Origin: Gordius sp. MW1
Lineage: Eukaryota; Nematomorpha; Gordioida; Gordea; Gordiidae
Length of the DNA: 64,000 bases
Assembly (NCBI GenBank): GCA_964036665.1
Contig: OZ038526.1
Span: 29,140,001-29,204,000 of the forward strand
Direction: 5' to 3'
This document shows positions 10,216 through 21,486 of the stretch, in pieces. The translations under genes were made by a program, and so were the position numbers. A model generated the notes under the pieces. It was not told where the DNA came from and searched no databases. It saw nothing but the letters and a program-made list of their open reading frames with translations. Position 1 is the stretch's first letter. Every line of letters starts with the position of its first letter.

Positions 10216-11600
10216 TTTTCTATTTGGGTCGATAATGAAAAGGAAAAGATTGAAGATTTCCGAAGTTGATATTTCTTAAATTAAATCTAAACCGGAAGAT
10301 GCTCAGCTAGATGGAAAGAACACCAACTTATGCTACCAAACTAATTTTTTTTTGTTAATTCCAGCCATCAGTGCTACGAGTGCACGCACATTCAATAAGG
10401 TAAGTCCCATTAAGAACAAATAAGAACGAAATTATTGCCTGATACAATAGATAGTCTTTTAGTTTTAAATGACAATATTAAATTGTAATTTTTGATTAAA
10501 ACCAATTTTATATTCTATAGCTAAATTATTTCATGATCAATAGAAAACAATTTTTATACAAATAAATAATTTTGAAACAACGCAGACTTTTTTTACTCGT
10601 GCGGGCCTGATGTGGCGCAATTTTTGGGATTTTTATGCGGGTCGGGTGCGGGCCAAATAAGAAAACAACTAAGGACTCTTAATGAAAATCCAATAAACGA
10701 TCTATCACGCACGGACCATCTTGTGAAACTCATTAAATAGTTTGATTACTTATAAAAAGTAAACATACATTGGAATATAACAATTTACAATATATTTTAT
10801 AGTAAATACCTTTATAAAAACTGCAACCGATTTCTAATTATGAAATATTTTTGCAAAGATTCATATTTTAAATATTTTCATTTTAACATAACCTAAACTT
10901 AAAATGATCAGTTACTTTTTACTTAAATTTAATTATCTCTCACTTGGCATTAAGATATCACATTCATTATAAGCATACTACGTAGATCTTTAATAATTTA
11001 AAATAGTTCCCAGCGATTTAGGGAAAGCAAGGACAGTTTCCCCCAAAAATATTTATAATAAAATATCAGTCCCTATTTTAACTGCCATTCTCTAATTCAA
11101 ATTCTAGCGACCTCCACGATCAGAGCCGCTTAAACTCACCGTTATTTTTTTTTAATTTGCTCGAACTCGACCTGGGCCCAGATTTTTTTATTTTGGGTCC
11201 GACACGAGCGAGCCCGATATTTTTTTAGTTGTAGGTAAAATCGATTTTATTACAATTTGCAATTCAAACAAGAATAGTCTTGTTAATAAAGTATTCTATT
11301 TGCCTTGCCACATTTTCATAAACTAAATACTTAAACATAAATAATTGGCTTTAAATTTATACTTTTAATGGTTGTAATATTGATCAAAAAATGATTATAT
11401 ACTGTGTGTAGTGGGTGTAGAGTGCGAAGCTATATTATGTTGTACGAAACTATACATTTTTTTAAAGTCGGATAATTTGTAACATATTTAAATTGTAGGT
11501 TGGCTTGGTTTGGTTCGGGCCTGGCTCGTGTATCCCTATTTTATTATTTATATTTTTCTGAGCCGGTGTGGCACGACAGAAGCAAGCCATGTTTTTTAAG
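10216..11600. other. AT-rich sequence with CCCGA-family repeat fragments
   Basis: No gene recognised. GC-rich blocks at about 10590-10650, 11120-11215 and 11500-11600 (for example GGTTCGGGCCTGGCTCG) belong to the dispersed CCCGA-rich family. Confidence 0.4.
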
Positions 11601-11898
11601 AGCTGTCAATCAATCATTTTGACTGACATATTTTTTACTAAAGGTCCATTTTCGCTATTTTTACGTGTTATGTTTATCGTTTATAATAAATTAAGTTTAG
11701 ACTAGCATATTATTTACTATTTTGGTTTGTAAATTTTGATAAAGCTGGAACTAATTTAGGTTGGTTTCTCAAGTAAAATATTATTTATTTTTATAAATTT
11801 TGATAAAACTGGAATCTACTTTAGGTTGGTTTCTCCCCCCTTCCCCATAAAAATTAATATTTTTTAAATAGACTAATCATTATAAGTTTTATTCAAAA

Positions 11899-12339
11899 TT
11901 ATGCTAAAAGACAATCATTAATGTATTCAAAATGGTTGGCATAATGCGTAATGTAAATACCAAATTTTGAAGTATTATATAAACGTGGGGAATATAAGGC
12001 CCAACATTTTAGTTCAAGATTATATACATAAATTGTAACATCAAAAATGGTCGCGACTAAAAACATGTCGATTTCCGATGACCATGTTCCAAAAATTTGT
12101 TTGTTGGTACCAACAAAATGATCGAATACATTACGATATGGATAAACGAATGGCAACAAAAATGTAGTGTCAATAAAATTTAAACGATGAAACACAAATT
12201 GTCGAATCACAAAATGGTGATCTTGATCCTTGTAAATTGCCTGACTTACGTACCGATAAAAACAATTTCCATCAGGATTAATGTTTTTTATATCAAATGG
12301 CGGACATAATCTTATAGAAATCGGTGTAGATTCTGACAT
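11899..12339 (-). CDS. OTU-family cysteine protease (deubiquitinase-like), transposon-encoded
   Basis: A 146-residue frame. PDGNCFYRYVSQAIY at about residues 23-37 is the OTU nucleophile block D-G-N-C-F-(Y/F)-R, and NHFEYI near the C-terminus supplies the catalytic His in the usual N-H-(Y/F) setting. The middle (WSSEIDMFLVATIFDVTIYVY) matches the OTU 'W-G-x-x-x-E-(L/I)-x-x-(A/L)-A' segment. OTU proteases cleave ubiquitin-like conjugates; the target here is unknown. It is the last exon of the integrase transposon, and the upstream exon joins it only after a 1-base slip in an A7 run near 12,341, so the start at 12,339 may not be the original one. The catalytic Cys and His are both kept. Confidence 0.85.
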   Translation of the reverse strand: MSESTPISIRLCPPFDIKNINPDGNCFYRYVSQAIYKDQDHHFVIRQFVFHRLNFIDTTFLLPFVYPYRNVFDHFVGTNKQIFGTWSSEIDMFLVATIFDVTIYVYNLELKCWALYSPRLYNTSKFGIYITHYANHFEYINDCLLA

Positions 12340-12627
12340 TTTTTTGAGAACTCCAATCCTTAAAGAAATTAATTAGTAGGGGAGACCGGGGCTATCGTGT
12401 CCATAAAATTTCAAAGAGGCCTGGACAAAACATATTAACCTATTTTTATATACTTTTTTCAGAAAAATGTTCTTGTCAGCAGTGTTTATAAAGGGGAAAA
12501 AAACTGTAGCAACACAGATAATAGATTTTTAGTAATAAGGTTTCAAAAAAAAGACAACTTGCATAAATTCGAAAAATGCCCGGGGCTATTCTTATCCCTA
12601 AGCGAGGCTATATTATCCTTTGTATTA

Positions 12628-13230
12628 TTTTGTATTTAAACTTAATAAACCTTTGATTAAAAGAAATTAAACTCCTAAATTAACAAAATTATGACCACAC
12701 ACATTGTTTAAAATGCTTTTTCTATTGTTTACAATTTTGACATATAAAAAATATCATTATTGCAACAAGATCCATGTGCTTTTGAATGTTTTGTATTTAA
12801 ACTTAATAAACCTTTGATTGAAAGATATTAAACTCCTAAATTAAAAAAATTATGACCACACACATTGTTTAAAATGCTTTTTCTATTGTTTACAATTTTG
12901 ACATATAAAAAATATCATTATTGCAACAAGATCCATTTGCTTTTGTAATGTTTTGTATTTAAACTTAATACCTTTGATTGAAAGATATTAAACTCCTAAA
13001 TTAACAAAATTATGACCACACACATTGTTTAAAATGCTTTTTCTATTGTTTAAAATTTTGACATATAAAAAATATCTTTATTGCAACAAGTTCATGTGCT
13101 TTTGTAATGTTTTGTATTTAAACTTAATAAACCTTTGATTGAAAGATATTAAACTACTAAAATAACAAAATTATAACCAACACATATTGTTTAAAATATT
13201 TTATTGTTTACAATTGTGACATATAAAAAA
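12628..13230. repeat. ~160-bp tandem repeat, four units, inside the pogo element
   Basis: Units start at about 12,628, 12,788, 12,950 and 13,108 with TTTTGTATTTAAACTTAATA and contain CACACATTGTTTAAAATGC and CAACAAGATCCATGTGC. The last unit grades into the transposase exon (CAGCATGATCCATGTGCCC at about 13,241), so the array appears to have grown from the exon's 3' edge. Confidence 0.85.
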
Positions 13231-13233
13231 ACA

Positions 13234-13628
13234 TCATTGTGCAGCATGATCCATGTGCCCACATGGAGCAAAATTAAATTGTACTGCCATTTGATAAGCC
13301 AAATACCTAACCTTAACAAAATTGAGCATAAAAAATTGATATAATACTTGTTTGGGGGTCAAGCCTGAATAAAGCTTTGCCCCCTTTATAAGGTATGATG
13401 CTAATTTTTCCTCCTGCTCCTTATCAAATATCACTCTTGGCTTACGTTCCTTAACAAAAGATTCTCCCTTTTGAATTTATAGTGATATTTTTTTAAAGTT
13501 GAATAGCTAAAGTTTGTTTGTTTAGCTATATCTTTCAAGCCAATCTTCTCTTTCATAGCTTTATATATTTCACTTTTGATATTATTATCTTGAACAAAAT
13601 TGGTCTTTCGTTTGTAATTTCGCACCAT
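13234..13628 (-). pseudogene. pogo/Tigger-type transposase N-terminal DNA-binding region
   Basis: Two overlapping frames. The first begins MVRNYKRKTNFVQDNNIKSE, then GLKDIAKQTNFSYSTLKKY, a Pipsqueak/CENP-B-type helix-turn-helix start common to pogo-like transposases. The second (KPRVIFDKEQEEKLASYLI, LYSGLTPKQV) is the start of the following CENP-B-like domain. A frameshift separates them, and no DDE catalytic domain is present, so the element is non-autonomous. Confidence 0.65.
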
Positions 13629-14156
13629 TTTTAAATGAATGAATCAATTATAGATAATTATAGCCCCGCTCTCAATAGCCCCATGACTAAAAAAATTTTT
13701 TGCGATTTGTTTTAAGATGGCATCTTCAACAAATTTATTTATTCCGAGTGGATTTTTATAGAAAAATTCATACGTTTTTACCTAAAATTAGTTTCGAGCT
13801 TAGAGATTAAATAGTTTTAAAGTTATTAGCAAAATAGAAAAATTAGAAAAAGGAGCTTTTAGCCCCGAAAAACCTTATTTTCTCTCTTACTTTTTCCCTG
13901 TATAATTTTTTTCAAAAAATTTTATGATATGCGCCTTTATAAAGTACATTTTGTATATAAATTTGACTGGGTACAAATTAATAACATGGAAATTATTTGA
14001 GAAGATAAGTATAGCCCCGAGCTACGTATAGCCCCGGTCTCCCCTATATACAAAAGTTAATTTAATCATACATTTTAATTTGAGAGCACTGCCATTTGTA
14101 ATCTCCAGGTGTAAAAAACAATTCGCTTTGAACTTGATGGGTAAGAACAATAGAAT

Positions 14157-14191
14157 CTTCAAATATTAGCAAATTTAAAATTATGAAATAC
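14157..14191 (-). other. 35-bp intron in Ginger-like copy 1
   Basis: On the minus strand GTATTT...GAAG splits a frame that reads HIKDD before it and DSIVLTHQVQSELFF after it, phase kept across the junction. The exon upstream follows another short intron (about 58 bp, ending TTGTAG near 14,379). Confidence 0.65.
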
Positions 14192-14537
14192 CGTCATCCT
14201 TAATATGTTCTTGCGACAAAGACTTTGGATTAAGGCTCATAATATCAATGTCTTGACCTAGAGTGCTAGTAAAGTTATTTACTATTTTTATACTTGTATC
14301 ATCAATGCCTGAAAGTGCTTTATTATCACTGATATCAGGGGGGCACTGATCGTCATTTGTATCAATATTTTCATCTGCTACAATAAATATAATTATTTAA
14401 TTAATATTTTTGTCCTGTTATTCGATTTTTATTACTATTCGTGCCATTATCTTCATCTAATTTGGCCTCGTACTCATTAATAATAGGGTTTATGTGTATG
14501 CCGCTATCTGTCACTCCACACATATTAACAACGTCTC

Positions 14538-14575
14538 CTGTTGAAAAAATGGTATTAGTACGAAAATTATAGTAC
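14538..14575 (-). other. 38-bp intron in Ginger-like copy 1
   Basis: GTACTA...TTTTTTCAACAG with a clear polypyrimidine tract. Removal joins KEDSIG to DVVNMCGVTDSGIHINP in frame. Confidence 0.7.
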
Positions 14576-15352
14576 CTATGGAATCCTCTTTATTTCTCAG
14601 CAAGATTTTCTGGGGAAGTTTAAATTTATCTTTTAATAATATAAAATTAGAGAAAAGGTAATTATATACCTCTTTCGTTAAATTTTTCAGGTTACCCCCG
14701 TAACACTTTTTCTTTAAGACTTTCCCATCCAAGGTTTTTAAAGTATAGGTTCCTTGGAAATTTACAATTAAACATAAAAATTCACCTTTAAATCCTTCAT
14801 CGGCTATTCTATATGGCCCAATCCAGCTTGACGTGTGGCCCGTTTCATATTAAATGCCAACACTATATCATCCTTTTGAAATAAGTAGGCCTTTTTATGT
14901 CTTCTAGCATACTCATCTTTTTGCCTCTCTTGAGCTTGGATAATGTTTTTTATGGCACATGTGTTTATTGCCTCAACCCTAGATTTAAGGGTCTGTTCAT
15001 CCCATATATCGTCATCGGATTCATCAATGTGATTGCCACCGTCCTCTGCGCTAGTAGCAAACGGAACATTAGGTTCACATTTATACATTAGCATCCAAGG
15101 CGTGAACTTTGTGGATCTTTGTACGCTGGTTCGCAGAACGTACAACACTCCAGGAAGTGCCACATCCCATTTTATGTTTTCCCCATCAAGTGTCTTTGTC
15201 AGTGTAGGCACAACTGTTCTATTCGCTTTTTCCACAAGGCCATTTGCTTGGGGATGGTAGGCGGATGTTATGTTATGATGTATCTTTGTCAGCTTGAACA
15301 ATTCGTCAGATAGGGAATTAACGAATTCCCTACCTTGATCCGATATAACCAC

Positions 15353-15392
15353 CTAATTATAAACTAAAAAATCATACTTTATAATTAATTAC
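15353..15392 (-). other. 40-bp intron interrupting the integrase core
   Basis: GTAATT...TATAATTAG. Removal joins WGFPK to VVISDQGREF, restoring the conserved line-up around the second catalytic Asp. Confidence 0.82.
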
Positions 15393-15689
15393 TTTAGGAA
15401 AGCCCCAGTTGCAAAACATTTCCCATAGTTTTGTGGCAGTTTCTTTCGCAGTGTGGGATGTCAAGGGTTTTGCATCAACCCATTTACTAAAATAATCCAT
15501 TGCCACAAGCATGCAACAATGTCCCTGACTTGAGGTGGGCATGTTACATAAGTCAATTCCTATCTTGGCCCATGCACTTTTTGGGACCTTAATAGGGTGC
15601 AACACTGGGGTTGATTTATCTAGCTTTGACATTGTCTGCAGGTTCGAACAAACACAGCCACATCTTTCCATAGTCTTGGCCACCAATAC

Positions 15690-15723
15690 CTAAATACTTT
15701 ATATAAATTATTTTATTATTAAC
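15690..15723 (-). other. 34-bp intron between zinc-binding domain and integrase core
   Basis: GTTAATAATAAAATAATT...TATTTAG. Removal joins RIEEK to YWWPRLWKDV, exactly the expected H2C2 sequence, which strongly supports the junction. Confidence 0.82.
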
Positions 15724-15867
15724 TTTTCTTCAATCCGTATCGAAGTTCTATTCATACCACAATGGGCACCTATGCTTTTCCCCACAATCGATTCGGAAGT
15801 TCCATTGTGGAACATATTTAAAATTTCCCGTTTTTCGCCTTCGTCCACAATGACCCTTAAAAACTTT

Positions 15868-16275
15868 TCTATAATATAAACAAAGATTTTGTAGATTTTA
15901 GTCATTTAAAATATTTTAGTTCTAATAATATAATAGAAGCTAATAATTTAAAAAGAAAATGCCTCTTAATCTTAACTAATATAAACAAAGATTTTTTTTG
16001 ATTTTTATTCATTTAAAATTTTTTAGTTCTAATAATATAATAGAAGCTAATAATTTATAAAGAAAATGACGCTTAACTTTTCTATAATATAAACAAGGAT
16101 TTTGTAGATTTCATTTTAAATATTTTAGTTTAGTTCTAATAATATAATGGAAGCTAATAATTTACAAAGAAAATGACGCTTAACTTTTCTATAATATAAA
16201 CAAAGATTTTGTAGATTTTAGTCATTTAAAATATTTTAGTTCTAATAATATAATAGAAGCTAAATTTAAAAATAA
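15868..16275. repeat. ~115-bp tandem repeat in a Ginger-like intron
   Basis: About four units containing TTTTAGTTCTAATAATATAA, TAGAAGCTAATAATTTA and AATATAAACAAAGATTTTGT. The array lies between the N-terminal exon (16,465-16,290) and the H2C2 exon. Unit edges carry GTAAA-like and TTAG-like bases, so it may be an expanded intron. Confidence 0.85.
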
Positions 16276-16289
16276 AAAATTTGTTTTTT

Positions 16290-16465
16290 TACCTGTCACT
16301 TCAGAAGCCTTATGATTTTCTTATAATACAAACGATCATTCTCCAAATTGAATGATTTGGCTTTTTTCCTAAGATGAAAGCGATTGTTTTTTGTCAAAAC
16401 TTTCTGGAATATATCCGCTTTTTAAATATTCAATTATAGTTTGGAAATCGTATTTGGACATTTAA
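16290..16465 (-). pseudogene. N-terminal exon of the Ginger-like integrase, copy 1
   Basis: Begins MSKYDFQTIIEYLKSGYIPE and, after a 1-base slip, continues NNRFHLRKKAKSFNLENDRL with YYKKI, the region before the H2C2 finger in Gypsy/Ginger integrases. The matching exon in copy 2 (22,980-23,145) begins MAEYCFSDIKEYLVNGTIPE, which shows that the two elements belong to one family. Confidence 0.7.
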
Positions 16466-16857
16466 TGTGGTAGAAAAATTTTAATCGACTAAAAAATTAA
16501 TAAAGTTTTTTGGGGGATTTAAAGTTTAATTTATAAAGAAATTATTCAATAGTTTAAGAGAGGGATTGGATATGAAGAGAACAATACAAATTTTAGTATG
16601 CAAAAAACTAATAATGTGTTTTTTGGGTAGTTAAAGTTTAGTATAAGGGAGGAATGATTTATTGCCTACTTAAGAACAATGTCTTATTAATAACACGATG
16701 AACGCTGGGTGTTAGCACGAGCTAAAATTCTCTCAAAAAATATCATTAATCACGCCTCTACCCAATCCCATTGGAGGGAGAGAGTGTGTAAAACCCATTA
16801 ATCACCCCTTTACCCAATCAAAAGGGGTGTTTGTAAAAAATACGCTGTTAGTTCACA

Positions 16858-17090
16858 CCCTACATAAAATACAATAAAGTAAATAAAACCCCAATTTTGA
16901 TTGACATGAGATATTATAATTATAAAAATGTGAGGAGTTGTCATAATCGGAATTTAACTAAACTGATAAACAAAAATATATCTATAAAAATATTTTGTAA
17001 AAAACATTTGTTACATTTTTTTACCGTTAAAGAAATTTGTCTAATAACCTTAGTATGTTTTCAAAATGTTATTGGTATTTACCTTTGAGC
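16858..17090. other. AT-rich spacer
   Basis: No gene or repeat recognised between the Ginger-like element and the first CGTAGCC-type MITE. Confidence 0.4.
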
Positions 17091-18453
17091 ATGGGAGTAG
17101 CCAAAGGAGGGGGCAGGGAGGGGCGGCTGCTCCCCTCTAAATCCAGAAATTTTTTAAAATTTATTAAAATTAAGGCTAAAATTTCAAAAAATATTCATTT
17201 TGCCCCTGCCCAAATCATTTTTGCCCCTCCCCAAATCAATATTGCCCCCCCCCTCTAATTCCAATGCTGGCTACGCCCATGCCTTTGAGCTTTAATAAAT
17301 AGCTTATAAACTTCTAATGACTGATATATTTCCACATTTATTAGTTAACTAAGTAAGCTTTAATAGAAACTCGGTATATAAAATTAGTTACAGGTCATAA
17401 AAATATAGCCAAAGCATCTAGCGGCTTGAACACCTTGATGTGTTTATCAAAAAAACATTTTGTCCAATGAAAATAAACATAGTATCAACGCCATGGGCGT
17501 AGCCAGGGTTTGGATTAGGGGGGGGGGCAAAACGTTAAAAAATTCAATTAGAGGGGGGCAAAACATATATTTTTTTATTTTCAATGTTTTTGTGTTGAAA
17601 ACTTTTCCCCCTAAATTAGGGGGGGGGGGCACTACGCCCGTGATCAACGCGTGATAATAAGAAAGACTATTACTGTAGGAAGGATAGTGAACTCTCCTCA
17701 AGTTTGATGGTGGACAACCTGCATTTGCTATAAAAATATAAAATAAACCTAGACAAAGAATGCAGCAGCATGGATGTAGCCAGGTTTTCAATTGGGGGGG
17801 GGGGAAGCAGATTAAATAAAAAAGGTTTCGCCTATCCAAAATTTTCCTGAGAGCAAAAAAAAAAGGTCTCGACTATCCCAAAATAAAAAAAGCAACTCCC
17901 CTAATTAGGCAGTGGGGGCATCCGGACCCCCTCTGGCTAATTAGGGGGGGGGGGCAAAACATATTTTTTTTTAATTTCTAAGGGTTTTTGTATTGAATTT
18001 TTTTTTTAATTAGGGGGGGGGCGCCCCCCCCCTGCCCCCTGCCTACGCCCATGTGCAGCAGATATTATTACATTACGTAATTTTATTCTAGAATACAGTA
18101 TAATCTAAAAATTAAGAATATAGCTGGGCTGATGAAACCGTGGGGAAAGCTAAGTAAGTAAAATATGGTGAAAAATTATAGTAAAACGTTTATAATCTAA
18201 AAGAAAGTATGTTCATTCATGTGTAAAACGCTATGAAACATCATTTAAATTCTTAGCCTCAAAAATAGGGTATAAAACCCTCATGCATGGGCGTAGCTAG
18301 GTTTTGAATTAGGGAGGGGCAAAACGTTTAAAAGTTCAATTAGGGAGGGGCAAAACATAAAACTTTAATTTTCAAGGGTTTTTGCATTGAAATTTTTTTT
18401 TTCGTCATCAGGGGCGGGCGGCCGCCCCCCCCCTCACCGGCTATGCCCACCCT
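17091..18453. repeat. Four CGTAGCC-type palindromic MITEs
   Basis: Copies at 17,091-17,282, 17,490-17,642, 17,769-18,053 and 18,287-18,453. Each starts close to CATGGGCGTAGCCAGG, runs through a G tract, a GGCAAAACGTTTAAAA... half, an AT core with AAGGGTTTTTGCATTGAAAA, then a C tract and the inverted end CTGGCTACGCCCATG. They differ in length by loss of internal halves and in the length of G or C runs. They have no coding potential; the long frames through them are repeat artefacts. Confidence 0.85.
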
Positions 18454-18555
18454 CATGAATATCTTGACCCATATAACATATACTTATGGTGCTTTTTTAC
18501 TTGATTTCAGTATTTTTTGTTTAAATATATTTAATTGCTCTCTAAAATCTCTCAA

Positions 18556-18580
18556 ATAAATGTAAGGGGCGAGACCGGGA
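18556..18580. repeat. Possible pogo-TIR remnant
   Basis: GGGGCGAGACCGGGACTAG resembles the TIR of the pogo element at 12,379 with one inserted base and substitutions, and is preceded by TA. No partner end was found nearby. Confidence 0.35.
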
Positions 18581-18750
18581 CTAGTTATAAACCGGAGTCA
18601 TATGAATCCTACTACTTAATTTTAATGCACTAGTTATTTTATAACTAAACTTTTATAACAACTTTTTATATGCATTATAATATGGTACAATATTATATGT
18701 GTATAAAAAATAAAGGCAATATCGGAGTATAAATTACATTTGAATAAAGC

Positions 18751-18765
18751 CAGGGGCTTCGCCCC
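18751..18765. repeat. GGGGCTTCGCCCC hairpin beside a G-rich tract
   Basis: A 5-bp perfect stem with a short loop, followed by a GGGGAGGAGGGGGGGG purine tract. Position and shape recall the hairpin plus polypurine/pyrimidine end of the Helentron-like elements, seen from the other strand, but no body is recognisable. Confidence 0.35.
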
Positions 18766-19078
18766 TATAGGGGAGGAGGGGGGGGAGAAGGAGTGGACCA
18801 TATATTTTGTCATTTGGACTTGTGCCTAGTTCTGGGTAATTTCTTACAAAACTTGTCCATACTCCATATGCAGGTAGCCCATTCACTATGCAATTCAAAG
18901 TGAATCTAGACAAGTTGCCAAAATATTGATCTATTTAAAAGTAATCAGTCGGGGTACAAAATTAGTAATGGGCTCGGGCGAGATCGGAAAAATTAAGACC
19001 CCTTCAAACTACCAGGGGGCCACGTTATAATTAATCAAGCAAAATGATAGGATCAGGGCAGTAATCTATAAAGCAATT

Positions 19079-21486
19079 TTGATAAATAGCCTATTATCAT
19101 TGAATAGGAATGAAAATGATATTTGTTTCCTTATTTTTTTGATCATGACGATAGTTACTAAAACAAACTTTATAACAACCTGTCATGTATGCCTTAGAAA
19201 CGTCTCCCTCACACAATCAGGACTTATTCACATTCATAGATCTCATAAAGCTCGATGCAAAGGGTCAGGAAAACCAGGGGAAACTTCTAAACCTAAAATT
19301 TTGGACCCGATAGCCTTCCCCAAATCAGACACCCCCTTAGACATCACATTAACAAATTTTCGAAGTCTTCCCTTTAATAAAATAATAAAAAGTATTCCTA
19401 AAGGTGCAAGATACCTAGTATCTCAGACACTTTCTGAGGCCTTTTTAAAACTCACCAAAAATGTCAACAACTATGACGATTGGCAAAATTTCTTTTACTT
19501 TGCATCTCGTGTTCTTTCGGTGCCGCCCAAATCATATACAGGATCTCTTACAAGTTGGGTAAAAACAAATCTTAAAAAGTGACAAGAATTCAGTGAACCA
19601 ATAACTTATGATACCCAGGAAGAGCGAACTCCTTCGTCCCTTAAACATAGAGCAAAAATAGTCTCCGCAAAAATCGATAATTGCGACATTCAAGGTGCAA
19701 TCCGCATTGCTTCCTCTGATAATAAAATATCCCCAGACAACAAAGACACCCTAGAATCTCTAATAGCTAAACATCCTATAAGGCCAAACCTGCCTTTACC
19801 CAATCCAATTCAGCAGGCACATCAGAACTTCTCCACTTCAGAAGTCCTTGCTACTATCAATACTTTTAAGCGCTCTTCGACAGGCGCAGGGCTCGATGGC
19901 TTGCGTCCAGCCCACCTTCTAGAACTATCAAATCCCTTAATAGACCGCTCAGGAGTTTTCTTGAGCTCTCTCACCGCCCTCATTAACACCATTATGAAAG
20001 GCCAAATCCCCAAAATTGTAGCCCCACATTTCTTCGGCGCTACTCTAGTATCATTTTCAAAATCTGATGGCGGAATCCGACCTATAGCAATGGGGTCTGT
20101 TCTACGCAGACTCTGTTCCAAACTGATCATAAAACGCATCAAAAGTAAAGCTGTGGAAATCCTGGCACACTCAACTCGGTTTTGGCGTAAAAGGAGGATG
20201 CGAAATTGCTTCACACGCGGTAAGAATTTCTCTTACCACCCCAACCCCCTCAGTGATCGCTAAAATTGATTTCAAGAATGCTTTCAACTCCATTTATCGT
20301 TCCCACTTCCTTAATGAAACATACAAAAATTTCCCTGAATATTCCACATTTCTTAATGCATGCTATTCACCCGTTACAATATTACAATTTCACAAACATA
20401 CCATCGATTCTAGTGACGGTATTCAATAAGGCGACCCTTTAGGGCCGCTTTTGTTTTCCCTTGGCATCAAAACTTTAGTTGATAGCCTTGCAACAAAGTT
20501 TAATTTGACTTTAAACATTTGGTACCTCGACGATGGTACCATCCAAGACGCCCCCGATGATGTTTTTGCCGCTTTGAGATACCTGGAAATCGAATCAACA
20601 AAAATCGGACTAACTCTAAATCAATCTAAAACAGAAATTGTCCCCTTAAAACACCTATTATTGGCAATCAAACCAATTATCTTACACATTAATAGAGCCT
20701 TCCTCCTTGACTCTACTCGGATCCCCAATTGGAGGCTCTATTCCAATTTTAAATTTGTTACAAGAAACCAGTCGCAAACTAGCAGACATGAAAAGCCTAT
20801 TTAAACACCTACCTGCCCACCAAGCATTTTTTCTAGTAAAAAACTGCTACTCAATCCCTAAATTAATGCACAGCTTCCGGTCCTCTGCAGTGTTCTCACA
20901 TCACGAGGCCTTGTCCAAGTTTGATACAGAACTTAAGTCTTTAACAGAAGAAATAACCAATCTAAACCTAGATTCTACACACTGGCAACAAGCTTGCCTT
21001 CCAACAAAACTGGGAGGGCTAGGCTTAGGCTCAATAGCCCTCGTATCTCTTTCCGCATTTATATCAAGCCGCATGTCAAATGAAAACTTAATTTCAACAT
21101 TATCCCCACAACAAAACAACTTACTCGACATCGCCTTCCAACAATGGAAGGATGTCTTTAACGTCCCTACTAAATTCCCTGAAGTAAACTCCCAAAAGTG
21201 TTGGATTGGCCCCCTGTCCGAGTGCCTCTTAAAGTCTCTCATTAATGGCGCTTCGGCAGAGGAACTTCCAGCGCTTAGGAGCTTGGCTTCACGTTCAGGT
21301 CACGAATGGCTCGAAGCTTTCCCAAGCCGTAACCTTGGTCTTCTCTTATCCAACACCGAATTCCGCTTCGCAGTAGGCCTAAGATTAGGATGCAATATAG
21401 TGGCTGAACACACATGTTCACTTTGTAATAATTCCGTAAAATCGAATGGCCATCATGGCCTTCACTGTAATCGCAACAAAGCCCGG
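19079..21486 (+). pseudogene. R2-type endonuclease retrotransposon, copy A: zinc finger, RT, CCHC
   Basis: Opens with a C2H2 finger (C35, C38, H51, H56 in the first frame). The conserved RT region follows: IRPIAMGSVLRRL, AKIDFKNAFN (motif A, about 20,265), DGIQ-stop-GDPLGP (motif B, about 20,420) and IWYLDDG (motif C, about 20,525). The distal part GLGLGSIALVSLSAFISSRM and the knuckle CSLCNNSVKSNGHHGLHC (about 21,416) precede the nuclease domain found in the second half (24,177-24,640). It is broken by stops at 19,580 and in motif B and by frameshifts near 20,175 and 20,690. By family knowledge such proteins copy their own RNA at a nicked target. Coding continues after the Ginger-like insertion. 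Confidence 0.85.

Larger units (their letters stand above)
12379..14044 (-). mobile_element. pogo-like (Tc1/mariner) element with TA duplication
   Basis: The ends are perfect inverted repeats GGGGAGACCGGGGCTAT (from 12,379) and the complement ending at 14,044, each flanked by TA (12,377-12,378 and 14,045-14,046), the duplication made by pogo/mariner transposases. Inside are a DNA-binding-domain fragment (13,234-13,628, minus) and a ~160-bp tandem repeat. It sits inside an intron of the Ginger-like gene, so it arrived after that element. Confidence 0.88.
14730..15905 (-). pseudogene. Ginger-like integrase (H2C2, D,D35E core, GPY/F)
   Basis: Spliced across introns at 15,690-15,723 and 15,353-15,392, the minus strand gives an H2C2 zinc-binding block (F-H...HCGMNRT...YWWPRLWKDVAVFVRTCRQCQ), then the core: first Asp in AKIGIDLC, second Asp in VVISDQGREF, and Glu in HPQANGLVEKANRT with exactly 35 residues between the last two, so D,D35E. 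SSWIGPYRIADEGFKGEF is the GPY/F motif typical of Gypsy-class integrases. A 1-base deletion after TCRQCQ (about 15,627) and a frame slip before the GPY/F motif (near 14,855) break the protein. By family knowledge the enzyme cuts and joins transposon ends. Confidence 0.88.
11604..16857 (-). mobile_element. Ginger-like integrase/OTU DNA transposon, copy 1 (boundaries approximate)
   Basis: Minus-strand genes in order: N-terminal domain (16,465-16,290), H2C2 zinc-binding domain (to 15,724), D,D35E integrase core (15,689 to about 14,850), GPY/F motif, a linker with several short exons, and an OTU cysteine protease (12,339-11,899). There is no reverse transcriptase or gag, and the genes are split by introns, so this is a DNA transposon with a Gypsy-type integrase, matching Ginger. 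Copy 2 at 21,487-24,172 shows clear TIRs and a 4-bp duplication. Here the ends are weaker: TGTGAACTAACAGCG running inward from 16,857 resembles sequence near 11,610-11,640 only partly. A pogo-like element (12,379-14,044) is inserted in an intron. Confidence 0.65.

Noticed and set aside
14804..15686. Gypsy LTR retrotransposon as source of the integrase
   Set aside because: No RT, protease, gag or LTR nearby; introns in the gene, an OTU exon, and the TIR-bounded sister copy favour a Ginger-type DNA transposon.
17447..17839. 130-residue frame on the minus strand with proline runs
   Set aside because: Translation of MITE C tracts; the poly-Pro comes from homopolymers.
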